Assembly: GCF_007641255.1 (NCBI RefSeq) | Contig: NZ_CP036259.1 | Coordinates: 1,674,001-1,738,000, forward strand | From: Sporomusa termitida | GTDB taxonomy: Bacteria; Bacillota; Negativicutes; Sporomusales; Sporomusaceae | Direction of reading: 5' to 3' | DNA length: 64,000 nucleotides | The notes under the pieces: generated by a model | Seen by the model: the letters and a program-made list of their open reading frames with translations, nothing else | Databases searched by the model: none | Told to the model about the DNA's origin: nothing | Shown: in pieces, positions 42,360 through 52,811 of the stretch | Numbering within the stretch: the first letter of the stretch is position 1 | How the letters are laid out: each line of letters opens with the position of its first letter | Position numbers and translations under genes: made by a program

Positions 42360-43889
42360 ATGGCTATCATACTAAACGATCCACGCTATCAGGCATTGGA
42401 CCAAGTTAGTTATGCACTTGGACAAAAGTTGGGGCAAGATTATCAAAATAAAAAAGTATATAACGCGACGCAACAATTCATTGCTGAACAGGCGGCCAAT
42501 GCTCAGAAGGCCAGTGAAGCACAGGGGTTATTTGGGAATTTCCAAAAGAAATATGGCTATCTGAATGAGTATGAAGGACTCAAGAAAGGCTATGAGGCTC
42601 CCGGGTTGACCGATGAACAACGTGCTGAAATTGTAGACAAGTCGAAGAATCTTCGCCAAAGGGCCTTGGCCGATGGTGTTGAGTTGCCAGGTGAGGAACT
42701 TAACTACAATGATATGCGGATTTCCAATGATGACTTTGCCCGGTCCAATATTGGACAAATTGCTTCGCAAATGGAGAAAACGGGCCTTTACGGGCCGGCC
42801 CTGGCAAGGTTTCAGGCTGACCAGGTTTCGGATATGGGTCGGGATGCCGGGGCAAGTCCCCGACCGGAATTACAACCGGTACAAGGTCTGCTATCGAGCA
42901 TTGATGGGTTAATTAACGAGCAGGTCAGAAAGTATTCAGACCCCAAGCAACGTGAGGCAGCTAACGCCGCATTTATAGCTAAGCACTCTTTCTCTCCGGA
43001 GCAGGCGAAACGGGTTGAAACGATGCTGCAGCCGCGGGTAACAGATGCCAAGACGAAGCGCAATGCCCAGCTTCTGAGAACGCTGTACAATCCTTTCGCT
43101 GCTGATGAGGATAAGATTCAGGCAGCGCAGGAGTACTATCAAGTAAATGGCTTGAAGCTGGATGGTATATTAGAGAAGCTGGCGCCGGGGTACAAGACGT
43201 TTACTGAGGATACTGGTGCTAATATCAATACGGTTTCGCTCAAAACTCCGAATGCTTTGGGCATTGGTTCATATGAAGCCGGGGTGCCTCGGACTACTCA
43301 GAAGGAAATACCGCCAGGTACACAGGCGCAGATGAACTTGCAGGGTAAAATTCACGAAGATAATAATGCTCTTAACTGGGCTAGGTTCCGACAGGATGCT
43401 AATGGGATTAAGCAAATCATTACCGGTGATGATGGCACTGTGTATGGTATCAGCAACTCTGGGGACGTCAAATCGCTTGCTAATATCTCGACTTTCTCAA
43501 AAGAAGATGCGGCACGAGTAAGGGCACTCCAGACGCGCATGAACAATGCTATTCAATTTTACAAAGCGTCACAGCATTCGTATGATGCTGAAGCTGAGAC
43601 TCCTGGTATGAAGCAGGCAATGGATGATTATAACAAGGCGGCGGCTGAGCTGGATGCTATATTTACGAAAGGGCAGGGCGGGCAGCAAGGGCAGGGGAGT
43701 GGGCAAGGCAAGGTTGTTAATTACAATTCCGCCATATCTGAAATAACATCCGCTCTGGAGCGAAATGCTAAAGCACCTGCCGGTCAAAAGTGGAATCGTC
43801 AACAGATAGAAGCTCATATTCTTCAAAAATATGGAGATATGGGTGAAAAGCTCATTGCAGATACTGATTTTAGAGCTTATGGAATGTAG
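42360..43889 (+). CDS. Internal virion (ejection) protein 2 (509 aa)
   Basis: Long helical protein beginning MAIILNDPRYQALDQVSYALG with Gln/Ala-rich segments and no transmembrane helix. ATG 42360 has AAGGAGGTAG. Between a small and a giant ejection protein, it likely enters the cell with DNA. Confidence 0.65.
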   Translation: MAIILNDPRYQALDQVSYALGQKLGQDYQNKKVYNATQQFIAEQAANAQKASEAQGLFGNFQKKYGYLNEYEGLKKGYEAPGLTDEQRAEIVDKSKNLRQRALADGVELPGEELNYNDMRISNDDFARSNIGQIASQMEKTGLYGPALARFQADQVSDMGRDAGASPRPELQPVQGLLSSIDGLINEQVRKYSDPKQREAANAAFIAKHSFSPEQAKRVETMLQPRVTDAKTKRNAQLLRTLYNPFAADEDKIQAAQEYYQVNGLKLDGILEKLAPGYKTFTEDTGANINTVSLKTPNALGIGSYEAGVPRTTQKEIPPGTQAQMNLQGKIHEDNNALNWARFRQDANGIKQIITGDDGTVYGISNSGDVKSLANISTFSKEDAARVRALQTRMNNAIQFYKASQHSYDAEAETPGMKQAMDDYNKAAAELDAIFTKGQGGQQGQGSGQGKVVNYNSAISEITSALERNAKAPAGQKWNRQQIEAHILQKYGDMGEKLIADTDFRAYGM

Positions 43890-43898
43890 GTGAGAATT

Positions 43899-46800
43899 AT
43901 GGCATTTAATCCGTTTGAAGATACCTCTCCAATAACAACAGGATTTAATCCATTTAATGAAAATATAGATGAGGTGGGTAAAGTGGACCCGCCTCAAGAT
44001 TCATTAGGCAATGCTTATCTTAATCCGCAGGGGGTTAAGTCCGACAGACTGAACGCATACAGTCAAGCAGCGCAAAGCGGGGCCATACCGGCCAATCCAT
44101 CACAGCCAGTGACAAAGGAGACTGAGGGCAATGGTGCTTTAGGCTGGTTCAAGGATGCCATAGATTCAGGCGCGGCAGGTGCATTAGCCGGGCAGGCGCA
44201 TTTCATGGATGCAAACTTTGGTATTGGCGGCGATACAGCTAAATATCTTGATAAAGTTACCGAACGCAATAAAAGAGAAAAGCAATACAGTGCTAAAGAT
44301 ATGATCCCCTTTGCTTCAGATTATTGGACTAATCCGCAGGGAGCTGTTTATGATGTCGGTAACATGGTTGGTTCTGCCGGCGCATTGGGAGTTGAAGCAT
44401 TAGGGGCAGCGGGATTGGCCTCTATGCTTCCTGGTGGCGCTGTCGCCGGCGGTGCGGCTGCTATTGCAAGTCGTTTTCCTACGCTTGCAAGATTTGCTAG
44501 TACTCCTCTTGGTAAACTTGCTGTGCTTAATATGGCCAGTAAGCCGTTTGAAGCTATGTCAGAAGGCGGCAGCATTGTTCCAGAGATGCGCAAGGCTGGG
44601 TATTCGGAAGATGAGATAAAAAGTGCGACTAGAGAACTAGCTGCTTATAACGCTCTATTTTTAACAGCTACTGGTCTTACTGAATCGGCCGGGATGGGAT
44701 GGTTGGGCAAAGGCGTTAAAAACGCTGGGCAGCAGGGGTTAAAGGAAGGTGCTAAGACCATTGCAAAACGTAGTGCTATTGGTGCAGCCGGCGGCAGTTT
44801 GCAGAATGCTTTTGAAGAAAGGACGCAAACTGCCCTTTCCAATGATGTTATGGGCGAACCAACGGGTAACTGGTATAATCCGTTTAGTTGGACTCAGGAA
44901 GAGATCGATGCTGCGGCAGTTGGCGGCGTAGGTGGTGCGGTATTGGGCGGCGCAGGCGGCGCTTTAGGCGGTGCAACGAGCAACCGGCAAGCAAACAGTG
45001 TTGCCAGTGGCCAATCACAAGACCCCTATCAAGCCATGGCTCAGAGCGTAGCCGCCAAGACTGGCATCCCTGCCGAATTAATCTATGGCCAGCTTTACCA
45101 CGAAAGCGGCGGATTCAATAGTCAGTTAGCCAGAGAAAACAATAATTTCGGCGGGCTGACGCAAGTAGAATTTAATGGCGAGGATAACAAGCAGCCGGAC
45201 GGCAGCAATTACTATATGAAGTTTGACAATCCGGAGAAATTTGCCGATTACTATGCGAATTATCTTAAAAAGTATGCGGAAGATGGAATACTTGAGGCTA
45301 AAACTCCGGAAGAATACGCTGCCGCCTTGAAGCGTGGCGGGTATTATACCGATAGCGTAGAGAACTATACTGCTGGCATTAAGGGCGGCATGAGTAAGTA
45401 TACCGGCGCCTCCGGGCAGGTAACGGCTAGACAGCCTGATACTGCTATTCCGGAACCTCCGAAAGTCGAGTTTACACCGGAGGAAACCCAACAGGCAGTA
45501 ATCTGGCTGGAGGATCAGATCCCCAAACTCCAGACCAGCGATATTGCTAAAGCCAACTATATCGAAGAAGAGCTTGCCAAAAGAAATGTCAGCAAACTCC
45601 TGGATGAATATATGGTGCCGGATGGCGAGGGTAATCAAGTGCCACTGGGGCAGCGGTTGTTCCCAGAGAAGTTTCAGCAGCAATTACAGGTTAACCAGCA
45701 AGAGCAACTTTCTCCAGATCAGCCGGCCGGAATGGAGAACCAGGAACAAGTAACTGATATAAAACAGGCCCGGCTGGCCGTGGATGGCGCTCGGTCTGCC
45801 CTAGATGAAATCAACGCAAAACAGATGCAGAGCTTTGTGCCATCGGGTAAAAGGCAGCAAGGGCAGAATTTGGTCAATGTACTCAATGCTGCTAATGCGC
45901 AAAAATTCGACCAGGCTGCCGCCGCTAAGATGCCGTTGCCGGCACGCACTGAACCTGTTAAATCGCAAACTCCTGTCAGCGGTCCGGAAACGATGCAGAG
46001 ATTAACGCAACTTACCGGCCAGCAGCCTGCGGCGTTAAATGTTCCCGCTGCTTCGCCTAATCAAGCGGGTATAGAAGCTGTTAATCAATTGCGGCAGCAG
46101 GTTATGCCGGCCCAGGAAACCCTGCCCACTGCGGAAGTCGCCAATTTAAAACGGCGTCTTTTTCGGGCTGTTAACAGTAAGGATTACCCGCTGGCCATTA
46201 ATCTCGCTAAGCAATTAGGCCTAGATAAAAATGCTCAAATGTATGAGAATGCTTTGGCGGCGCAACAAGGGAACGGAAGTATAAAGTTTAGTTCAGGGCA
46301 AGGTGATAACCGGAGTCACGCTACTGAGGGTCATGGGAATGAACAGTCTACGATCAATGATTTTGTAGAGAAGGCATTATCACACAAAGAATATGCTTGG
46401 CTTAATATTAAAAAAGTAGAACCTAATACAGCCGAACGTATTCAATCCTTGATCGGTGTTGATGTAAGTGATTACATGCACAATATTACATCGGATGATC
46501 TAAGGCATATTATTAAGCAGCATGGCGACCCAGCTAAGGAACACCAGCGTGGACAGTTGCCGGTAACTGATGTCGACTTAAAACGTATACCGGAGATAAT
46601 CAGCAACTATGATAGAATTTTACCGGGCGAGGAAATAAATAATCAAAAGGCTGTTGTTTACGAAAAACGGATGGATGACGGAACTGTTAACTATGTCGAA
46701 ACCGTTTTAACAGGAAGAAAGGTTTTGCGCACAAAAACAATGTGGAAGAAGCCGTCTGCGCGGATCGTGCCGGATAAATCCGACCCTCCCCCTACGTCCT

Positions 46801-49800
46801 CATCAGGTGGTTTACACCCTATAAGTCCCGAACGCAGCTCGACTTCTTCCATTAATAATACTATACAACAGAATCCGGATTTATTCAAATCAGATATTCG
46901 CTATTCTGCCGGCCAGTTCCGGCCATTTTCTTTTAAAGAGAAAGAACTGGAATACGGTGTTACTTACGAAGTTGATTTGAAAGAAGGTCGTAAGGAGAAA
47001 CTCCGCTTTATCCCGGAAAAAAGCTATACAAAAGAAGAACAAGCCATATCCGAACTGGGCAACTTTATGGGCGTGCCGGTTCGGTTTTTTGTTGCCCGCA
47101 GAGAACTGAGAGGCTTCTATGATCCTGAGAATGGCATTAGTTATATCAACCGCAGCGGCAATCGGGGACCAGAATGGGCCTTTTGGCACGAAAATATGCA
47201 TTGGATGAAGCAGCAGGATCCGGCATTGTATCGTGACCTACTGGCTCATATTCAAGGGTCTGATGCTATTACGTCAGAACAGATAGCCCGGTACCGGGAG
47301 ACTATTGCCCAGGGCGACACATTGACAGACGCTGAAGTCATCGAAGAAATGCTGAGCGACGAGTTTGCCGATACTGCTATGAGGCAGCAATTGCTCCGGA
47401 ATCTGCAAAGCCGGGATGTTAACCTGTTTGACAGGTTGGTTGAATGGCTTAAAGCGACTATTGCCAGGATTAAGTATTTCACCCAGGCCGGGGGGAATAG
47501 TAAACTGACTGAGCAACAGGTGGTAGCATTCGAGAATGCCGCCAGGAGGACGCTGCTTTCGCTCAAAGATGCGAACGGGGACCGGCTGTTTCAGGACCGG
47601 ACGGAGTTTCCGTATCAGAAGCTGCCGGTCGAGTCTGTGCAGTTTAGTCAGAGAAATAATAAACCTCCGGCCAAAGCCGAAGGTTATCGAACTGAATCGG
47701 GAGCAGATATTCAAAATGCTAAGCCAGATGAGTTCATTGTGAAGCCTGACGGTTCGATTGACTTTGGTGAAATTACTCAGGGAGAAGCAGCAAAGATGCG
47801 AAGGCAAGGTGGTAAAATCCGTTTACAGGTTGGGCAAGAACAGGCATCTGGACGCTATGGCTTAGTGCATGTTTTAAGCAAGCACGAAAAACAAATTAGA
47901 GATATAGGTTATGCAAGCCCTGCCCGCTTTATTGAAGAGGTTGTCAGCGGCTTCAATGAGATATGGCAAGGGGGCGGAACAGGATTAATTTTGGCTAAGC
48001 GATCATCACCAAATCACATCGCAGTTGTTGAATTAAAGCCAGGAGTGGGAGGGAATAACGATTATTACACTGTCAGCACAGCTCTTCCAGTTACTGGAGA
48101 GAGGTACTTTAAAAATAAAAAACCACTTCTGGTAAGGACCGAACCCTTAACGTCTGTTTCCGAAACAGACTCTGGTTTGCGCACATCTCCTCAACAAGTC
48201 GGAGAGGAGCAGCCAATCGGTTCCAGCAGAAGTGATTTTATTACTAGTATAGTACCGCAGGAACAGAAAAATGTCAATGAGGATGAACAGTCCAAAGTCG
48301 ACATGGCGAGTGATTCCGATCTAAAGGACATTGTAAAGCCTGAGCAGACGACGGCAGCAGTACAACATAGTGCTGGCGGCCAAGGATCGTTTGCTAAGCA
48401 ACTTGATCAATGGGCGGCCGGGAGCTTACATCCACGTGCGATGTTGACATTAGGGAAAACGCCGGATGTGCTTATCAAAGTTGGAGCTAAACAATTACCG
48501 ATAGAAATAAGTCAAAAGGTAGTTGCTAAAATAGTCAACACTAAAGGTACTGACGGCGGTAAACATGGGCTGGCAATGGATGTGCTTAAACAATTGCCAG
48601 AAAACCTTGATAACCCAGTGATGGTGTTCAAATCCGCCACAACAGAAAATGCGGTTGTTGTGTTGACTGAAATGGTTGACAAAAATGGTGATAACGTAAT
48701 AGCAGCTATTCATTTAGAACGGCAGCACGGACGTAATGTAGTCAATGCAATGGCAAGCGTATATGGCAAAGAAAACACTACTAACTTTGTGCAGAAACAA
48801 ATTGAAGCTGGACGGCTTTTATACCCAAATAAAAAAATAAGTCATGATTGGCTGCGGTCAAGGGAGGCTCTAATTGCCTCCGGAGCGCAAACTTCCAATC
48901 ACGACTCTATTACTAGTATAGTACAACAAAGCGAAAAAGATGTCAATGACGGTCAACCAAAAAATGACATTAAAAGGAAGAAGTCTACTGCGTACATCAT
49001 GCCAGATAAACCCAGCCCTCAGTATACGTCCACATCGCCCGAGCGCAGTACAAAGACTTCTTCCAATGAGTCTGTTCAGGCTCCGTTCCAGAGGGCTACA
49101 ATTGCCCAAGGAGGTGGCTCAAAACAAGACTCTATTGATAGTATAGTAGCGCCGGAACAGAAAAATGTCAATGAGGGCAAAAAGGAAAACAAGCCTTCTG
49201 CTGATAGCGCAGACAAAATCAGATACTCCGCCGGCCCTAAAGGCAATCATATCTGGTCGCTGTCCAAGCTGCTAAAATCTCTTGGTTTTAAGACGAATAG
49301 CAATATTGAAATCCTCAATCGCGCTATAGAAGGGGCTAACCCCATACGGCTGCTGATGCAATCGCCTTCGCGCCTGGCGGAGTTATCTCCTAACATAAAA
49401 GCTTTTGTCTACCAAACTATTCGCGCTCATGAAAAGATTGACCAATTCAGGAATAAGGCCGACCATACACTTGGGAAAATTGAAAAATTGCTTACTGATA
49501 AAGAGGATATGGCCGATTTCCAGGGAGTTATGCTTATGGGCGATCTTAACCAAGAAGAATATACCACTCAGGAGCTCAGACATGAAGGTTATTCGGATAA
49601 GGTTATCCGTGCTTATAAAATGGCGCGGAAATTACTAGATCAGTTTTATGAAATGGCCAATGATGTCCATCAACGGACACAAACGGTCAGCAAAAGGGCA
49701 ACTAAGGCAGAACTGCAAGAAATCAAAGATAGTCCCTTCACTGAGATTATCAGCGAAAAGGCATTAGACAAAGGAGATACATTAGTCACTTATAAAGAAC

Positions 49801-52067
49801 GGGCTAACCGATTAAGAGAAGATGTGCCTGTGAATGGTGATGCTTTGGTGCTCATGGCTCAAAATCCTAATATTCAAATAGTGCGTGTGCAAAATGTGAC
49901 CGGGGCTATATTAAATGATTATAGCACATTAGCTCATGGTGATAATCAGTTGTATGTGACTTATCGGGAACAAACACCGCCTATTAACAAGCTCGAAGGG
50001 CATGTACGTCATTTCTTTGGGGACTGGATGGTGTATGAAAAGACCAAAGACGCTGACGGGAAAGAACAGTTGGTTTCTGTTGCAAGTGCAAATAGCCGCA
50101 GAGAGGCTATAGTCAAAGTTAATGAGCTTGACCCCGGCAAAAAATATTTAATAAAGCCGAAAGCTATTGAAATCCCTAATGCTAATCAATATGCAGCTGT
50201 AGTTGGTGATAGAGAATTCTTCCGTATCATGCAAAAGTTAGAAGATGAGTTTCAAATTACCCCCGGTGAAGCACAGCAGATTCTTGACGGCAAGGTCAGT
50301 ATGAAAGCCAGGGGACGTTTCTATGGTGGTAAAATGCACCGTACTGGTGCCCAGGGCTATGAAACAGATATTTTCAAGGTTATGCGGCGGCAAACTTACG
50401 AAATTGCCAGATTCGCCGCTCTTGACCCTTGGAAGCGAGAAATGGTAAGTCGGTATGAAAGATTATATGGCCGCTGGGATAGCTGGACAAAGCACAGTTT
50501 GGAAGCTATGTACATTCACAAATACATTTCAGATGTGAATGGTGATATATCCATACTGGAGAAAGTTCTTAACCGGATGATTGCAGGAATACCTGGAGTG
50601 TCAAATGTGCTTGATACGTATGGTATTAATCGTCCTGCTGTTGCGCTCGGCAGTACAGTAATGAAGTGGACGGCGGTCGCTAAGCTTGGGTTTCGCATAA
50701 AAACAGCTTTGGTGAATTTGGCGCAGGCGATTAACAGCGCCGGCGCAATGAATGACTGGGGCGCAATGGGGGAGGGATTAAAGAGAACATCTGGCAAAGT
50801 GTCAATTAGTGATCGGAAAGTATTAATTCAATCGGGCGTAGGGGCGGACATTGGCGTTGCGGATGTTGGTGCCGGATATTCTCAGGCCGAACGGTTTTCT
50901 AGTGGGGTAGTTAAGACGGCAATGTGGCTGTTTTCAAAAACAGAAAAGCGTGTCCGTGCCGCTACTATTCTTGGCGCCTATCATAAAGCCAGAAAGGAAG
51001 GTATGACTCATGGCGAGGCGTTAGAGTACGCAAAAGAAATCAATCAAAAGGCTAATGGAAACTATGCTATTTCCGATACCCCGTTGTTTATCCGTGCCGG
51101 TGGTCCGGTAACGCAAACGGCATTCCAATTTAAGAAGTATCCCGTTAAGCAGCTGGAAATGATCGGGGAAATATTGTTCGGCAAAGGCAATTTGTTTAAC
51201 CCGATGACCTGGCGGCCGAACGCTGGACAAAACGCCCGGTTCTGGCTGCCGTATCTGGCGTTGTCCGGCGGATGGGGCATTCCAGGCTTCAAGGCGCTTG
51301 CACTGCCGGTGGTTGCCGGGATACTAAGAGCGTTCGGCTATGAGGGCGACGATGATGAATTGCTTGTTAAGCAGGCAACCTTTAAAATGGCTGATGAATT
51401 TTTCAAGGATATTTCGGAGGTAAACGCGCTGATGAAGGGAGCCGTCAAAACCGGGTGGTACGGCATTTTGGGCGCCATTCCGAAATATGGGGTTGATGTG
51501 TCAAAGAGCACGGGTATTGGTGATTTTGGTTCCGCCGACAATATGCCTAGAAACGCCTGGGAAAGGTTCTTTTCTGCATTCGGCCCCGGTGGATCTACCA
51601 TCTATAATACAGGGGTTAAAGTGGCTGAAGGCGATCCGATCGGCGTGCTGAACGCCATAGCTCCTGCCTTAGGCGATATGGCCGCGGCCATTACGGGGGA
51701 GAAGAAAGGCAAGCGGGACAGGGTGTTGAACCGGTATGAGGAGATGCACGAGCGGATTCTTAAAGCGGCGGGGTTCCGGACTATGGAGGAAGCGATAGCG
51801 AGTGATCGGGGGCAAATAGAAAAAGATGTGTTGAGAGCCAAGCGCGATAAGGTGGCCGCGGCCATCGATGCCTACCTCGCAGCGGAGGCTGCCGGCAATC
51901 AGAAGGAAAAGGCGAAAGCTGGCCGGGAATTAGCCCGTTTGCGTGTAACGGGTAAGCAGCTCGATGATGAGCGGCAGCGGAAACGGCAGACAAGCCTTGA
52001 GAGAACAGAACAAAACATACCGAGGAAATACCGGCAGGAGTTTTTAGGGATTCAGCAGTTTCAATAG
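43899..52067 (+). CDS. Giant polyvalent internal virion protein (2,722 aa)
   Basis: Domains in order: two Ala/Gly-rich hydrophobic stretches (about 150-200 and 341-364); a lysozyme or glucosaminidase-like murein hydrolase (about 375-505: IPAELIYGQLYHESGGF, NNNFGGLTQ); a Gln-rich linker; a nuclease-fold segment (about 834-955); a zincin-like HENMHWM at about 1097; two further nuclease-like segments (about 1308-1418 and 1495-1664), the last close to the C domain of MuF-type effectors; then about 940 helical residues. Linkers contain three copies of a D-S-I-x-S-I-V unit. Such proteins travel in the virion and enter the host with DNA. Largest gene in the window. Confidence 0.72.
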   Translation: MAFNPFEDTSPITTGFNPFNENIDEVGKVDPPQDSLGNAYLNPQGVKSDRLNAYSQAAQSGAIPANPSQPVTKETEGNGALGWFKDAIDSGAAGALAGQAHFMDANFGIGGDTAKYLDKVTERNKREKQYSAKDMIPFASDYWTNPQGAVYDVGNMVGSAGALGVEALGAAGLASMLPGGAVAGGAAAIASRFPTLARFASTPLGKLAVLNMASKPFEAMSEGGSIVPEMRKAGYSEDEIKSATRELAAYNALFLTATGLTESAGMGWLGKGVKNAGQQGLKEGAKTIAKRSAIGAAGGSLQNAFEERTQTALSNDVMGEPTGNWYNPFSWTQEEIDAAAVGGVGGAVLGGAGGALGGATSNRQANSVASGQSQDPYQAMAQSVAAKTGIPAELIYGQLYHESGGFNSQLARENNNFGGLTQVEFNGEDNKQPDGSNYYMKFDNPEKFADYYANYLKKYAEDGILEAKTPEEYAAALKRGGYYTDSVENYTAGIKGGMSKYTGASGQVTARQPDTAIPEPPKVEFTPEETQQAVIWLEDQIPKLQTSDIAKANYIEEELAKRNVSKLLDEYMVPDGEGNQVPLGQRLFPEKFQQQLQVNQQEQLSPDQPAGMENQEQVTDIKQARLAVDGARSALDEINAKQMQSFVPSGKRQQGQNLVNVLNAANAQKFDQAAAAKMPLPARTEPVKSQTPVSGPETMQRLTQLTGQQPAALNVPAASPNQAGIEAVNQLRQQVMPAQETLPTAEVANLKRRLFRAVNSKDYPLAINLAKQLGLDKNAQMYENALAAQQGNGSIKFSSGQGDNRSHATEGHGNEQSTINDFVEKALSHKEYAWLNIKKVEPNTAERIQSLIGVDVSDYMHNITSDDLRHIIKQHGDPAKEHQRGQLPVTDVDLKRIPEIISNYDRILPGEEINNQKAVVYEKRMDDGTVNYVETVLTGRKVLRTKTMWKKPSARIVPDKSDPPPTSSSGGLHPISPERSSTSSINNTIQQNPDLFKSDIRYSAGQFRPFSFKEKELEYGVTYEVDLKEGRKEKLRFIPEKSYTKEEQAISELGNFMGVPVRFFVARRELRGFYDPENGISYINRSGNRGPEWAFWHENMHWMKQQDPALYRDLLAHIQGSDAITSEQIARYRETIAQGDTLTDAEVIEEMLSDEFADTAMRQQLLRNLQSRDVNLFDRLVEWLKATIARIKYFTQAGGNSKLTEQQVVAFENAARRTLLSLKDANGDRLFQDRTEFPYQKLPVESVQFSQRNNKPPAKAEGYRTESGADIQNAKPDEFIVKPDGSIDFGEITQGEAAKMRRQGGKIRLQVGQEQASGRYGLVHVLSKHEKQIRDIGYASPARFIEEVVSGFNEIWQGGGTGLILAKRSSPNHIAVVELKPGVGGNNDYYTVSTALPVTGERYFKNKKPLLVRTEPLTSVSETDSGLRTSPQQVGEEQPIGSSRSDFITSIVPQEQKNVNEDEQSKVDMASDSDLKDIVKPEQTTAAVQHSAGGQGSFAKQLDQWAAGSLHPRAMLTLGKTPDVLIKVGAKQLPIEISQKVVAKIVNTKGTDGGKHGLAMDVLKQLPENLDNPVMVFKSATTENAVVVLTEMVDKNGDNVIAAIHLERQHGRNVVNAMASVYGKENTTNFVQKQIEAGRLLYPNKKISHDWLRSREALIASGAQTSNHDSITSIVQQSEKDVNDGQPKNDIKRKKSTAYIMPDKPSPQYTSTSPERSTKTSSNESVQAPFQRATIAQGGGSKQDSIDSIVAPEQKNVNEGKKENKPSADSADKIRYSAGPKGNHIWSLSKLLKSLGFKTNSNIEILNRAIEGANPIRLLMQSPSRLAELSPNIKAFVYQTIRAHEKIDQFRNKADHTLGKIEKLLTDKEDMADFQGVMLMGDLNQEEYTTQELRHEGYSDKVIRAYKMARKLLDQFYEMANDVHQRTQTVSKRATKAELQEIKDSPFTEIISEKALDKGDTLVTYKERANRLREDVPVNGDALVLMAQNPNIQIVRVQNVTGAILNDYSTLAHGDNQLYVTYREQTPPINKLEGHVRHFFGDWMVYEKTKDADGKEQLVSVASANSRREAIVKVNELDPGKKYLIKPKAIEIPNANQYAAVVGDREFFRIMQKLEDEFQITPGEAQQILDGKVSMKARGRFYGGKMHRTGAQGYETDIFKVMRRQTYEIARFAALDPWKREMVSRYERLYGRWDSWTKHSLEAMYIHKYISDVNGDISILEKVLNRMIAGIPGVSNVLDTYGINRPAVALGSTVMKWTAVAKLGFRIKTALVNLAQAINSAGAMNDWGAMGEGLKRTSGKVSISDRKVLIQSGVGADIGVADVGAGYSQAERFSSGVVKTAMWLFSKTEKRVRAATILGAYHKARKEGMTHGEALEYAKEINQKANGNYAISDTPLFIRAGGPVTQTAFQFKKYPVKQLEMIGEILFGKGNLFNPMTWRPNAGQNARFWLPYLALSGGWGIPGFKALALPVVAGILRAFGYEGDDDELLVKQATFKMADEFFKDISEVNALMKGAVKTGWYGILGAIPKYGVDVSKSTGIGDFGSADNMPRNAWERFFSAFGPGGSTIYNTGVKVAEGDPIGVLNAIAPALGDMAAAITGEKKGKRDRVLNRYEEMHERILKAAGFRTMEEAIASDRGQIEKDVLRAKRDKVAAAIDAYLAAEAAGNQKEKAKAGRELARLRVTGKQLDDERQRKRQTSLERTEQNIPRKYRQEFLGIQQFQ

Positions 52068-52100
52068 AGATGAGGTGATAACTATGCCGCGAGAGCCATG

Positions 52101-52122
52101 CCGCTGAGGAGCGGTATTTTTA
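52101..52122 (+). terminator. Small hairpin between virion and lysis genes
   Basis: CCGCT/AGCGG stem with T-rich tail, ahead of the holin. A seven-codon frame (MPREPCR, 52084-52107) with a GAGGTGAT site ends inside it, similar to the micro-ORF plus hairpin at 7.87 kb. Confidence 0.5.
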
Positions 52123-52146
52123 TGTTTATTTTATGGGGGTGGGGAG

Positions 52147-52740
52147 TTGGATTATATTTTAAAGCTCTGGGTACTGATCCGGCGCAGTATCGACATGATT
52201 ACTGATTGCTGGCCCTATAAAGCAGCGGCAGCCGGCTTATCAACCTTGATTTGTTTTCTATTCGGTGGCAGTGAAATAATTTTGCTGATTGTTATGGTGT
52301 TTGTCTGCCTGGATACTCTGACAAAATGGGTGGCCATCACGAAACGTTATCTAATTGACCAGGGCATACAGCCAACTACAACCGCATTACTATGCGGATT
52401 TTTTTATGCCTGGAAGCCAGGGTACTTATCTAGTACCGCTTTAAAACAATGTTGGGGCGAAAAGATTTTTACCTATGGTACCCTAATTGTTTTTGCTGGT
52501 ATGACTGGTAAATTGCCCGAAATTCTCATTGCTGGCACACAACTGAATAAGGCAATTGCTGGCGGCATATATGCTTATATTGCCATGACTGAGTTATTCA
52601 GCATTCTGGAAAATTTTCAGGATATGGGCAACAAGAAAGTAGCGCAGTTAAAGCAGTATTTTTGTACAATTGTTAGTAAGATTACGGGAACTAGTTTTTC
52701 TGTGACTATATCAAACAAGGAGGACAAAAAGAATAGCTAA
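52147..52740 (+). CDS. Holin (phage_holin_4 / toxin-secretion holin family)
   Basis: A 197-residue membrane protein with three or four hydrophobic segments (ALSTLICFLFGGSEIILLIVMVFVCL split by charged loops, LIVFAGMTGKLPEI, IAGGIYAYIAMTELFSIL), the pattern of the holin-4 family. It makes holes that release the muramidase. TTG start after GGGGGTGGGGA. Confidence 0.8.
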   Translation: MDYILKLWVLIRRSIDMITDCWPYKAAAAGLSTLICFLFGGSEIILLIVMVFVCLDTLTKWVAITKRYLIDQGIQPTTTALLCGFFYAWKPGYLSSTALKQCWGEKIFTYGTLIVFAGMTGKLPEILIAGTQLNKAIAGGIYAYIAMTELFSILENFQDMGNKKVAQLKQYFCTIVSKITGTSFSVTISNKEDKKNS

Positions 52741-52777
52741 AGCATATATTAATCCCGGACATGGGGGCCTTGAATGA
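52733..52777 (+). pseudogene. Vestigial N-acetylmuramoyl-L-alanine amidase (first 14 codons only)
   Basis: Reads AKAYINPGHGGLE then TGA. The INPGHGG segment is the zinc-binding N-terminal signature of Amidase_3 enzymes. A ribosome site (AAGGAGGAC) stands upstream, but the start codon position is ATA. The rest of the gene is gone and a GH25 muramidase gene follows: the trace of an endolysin swap. Confidence 0.6.
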
Positions 52778-52811
52778 CTAAAAGTCTCAATTTTAGGGAG
52801 TGTGATTATAA

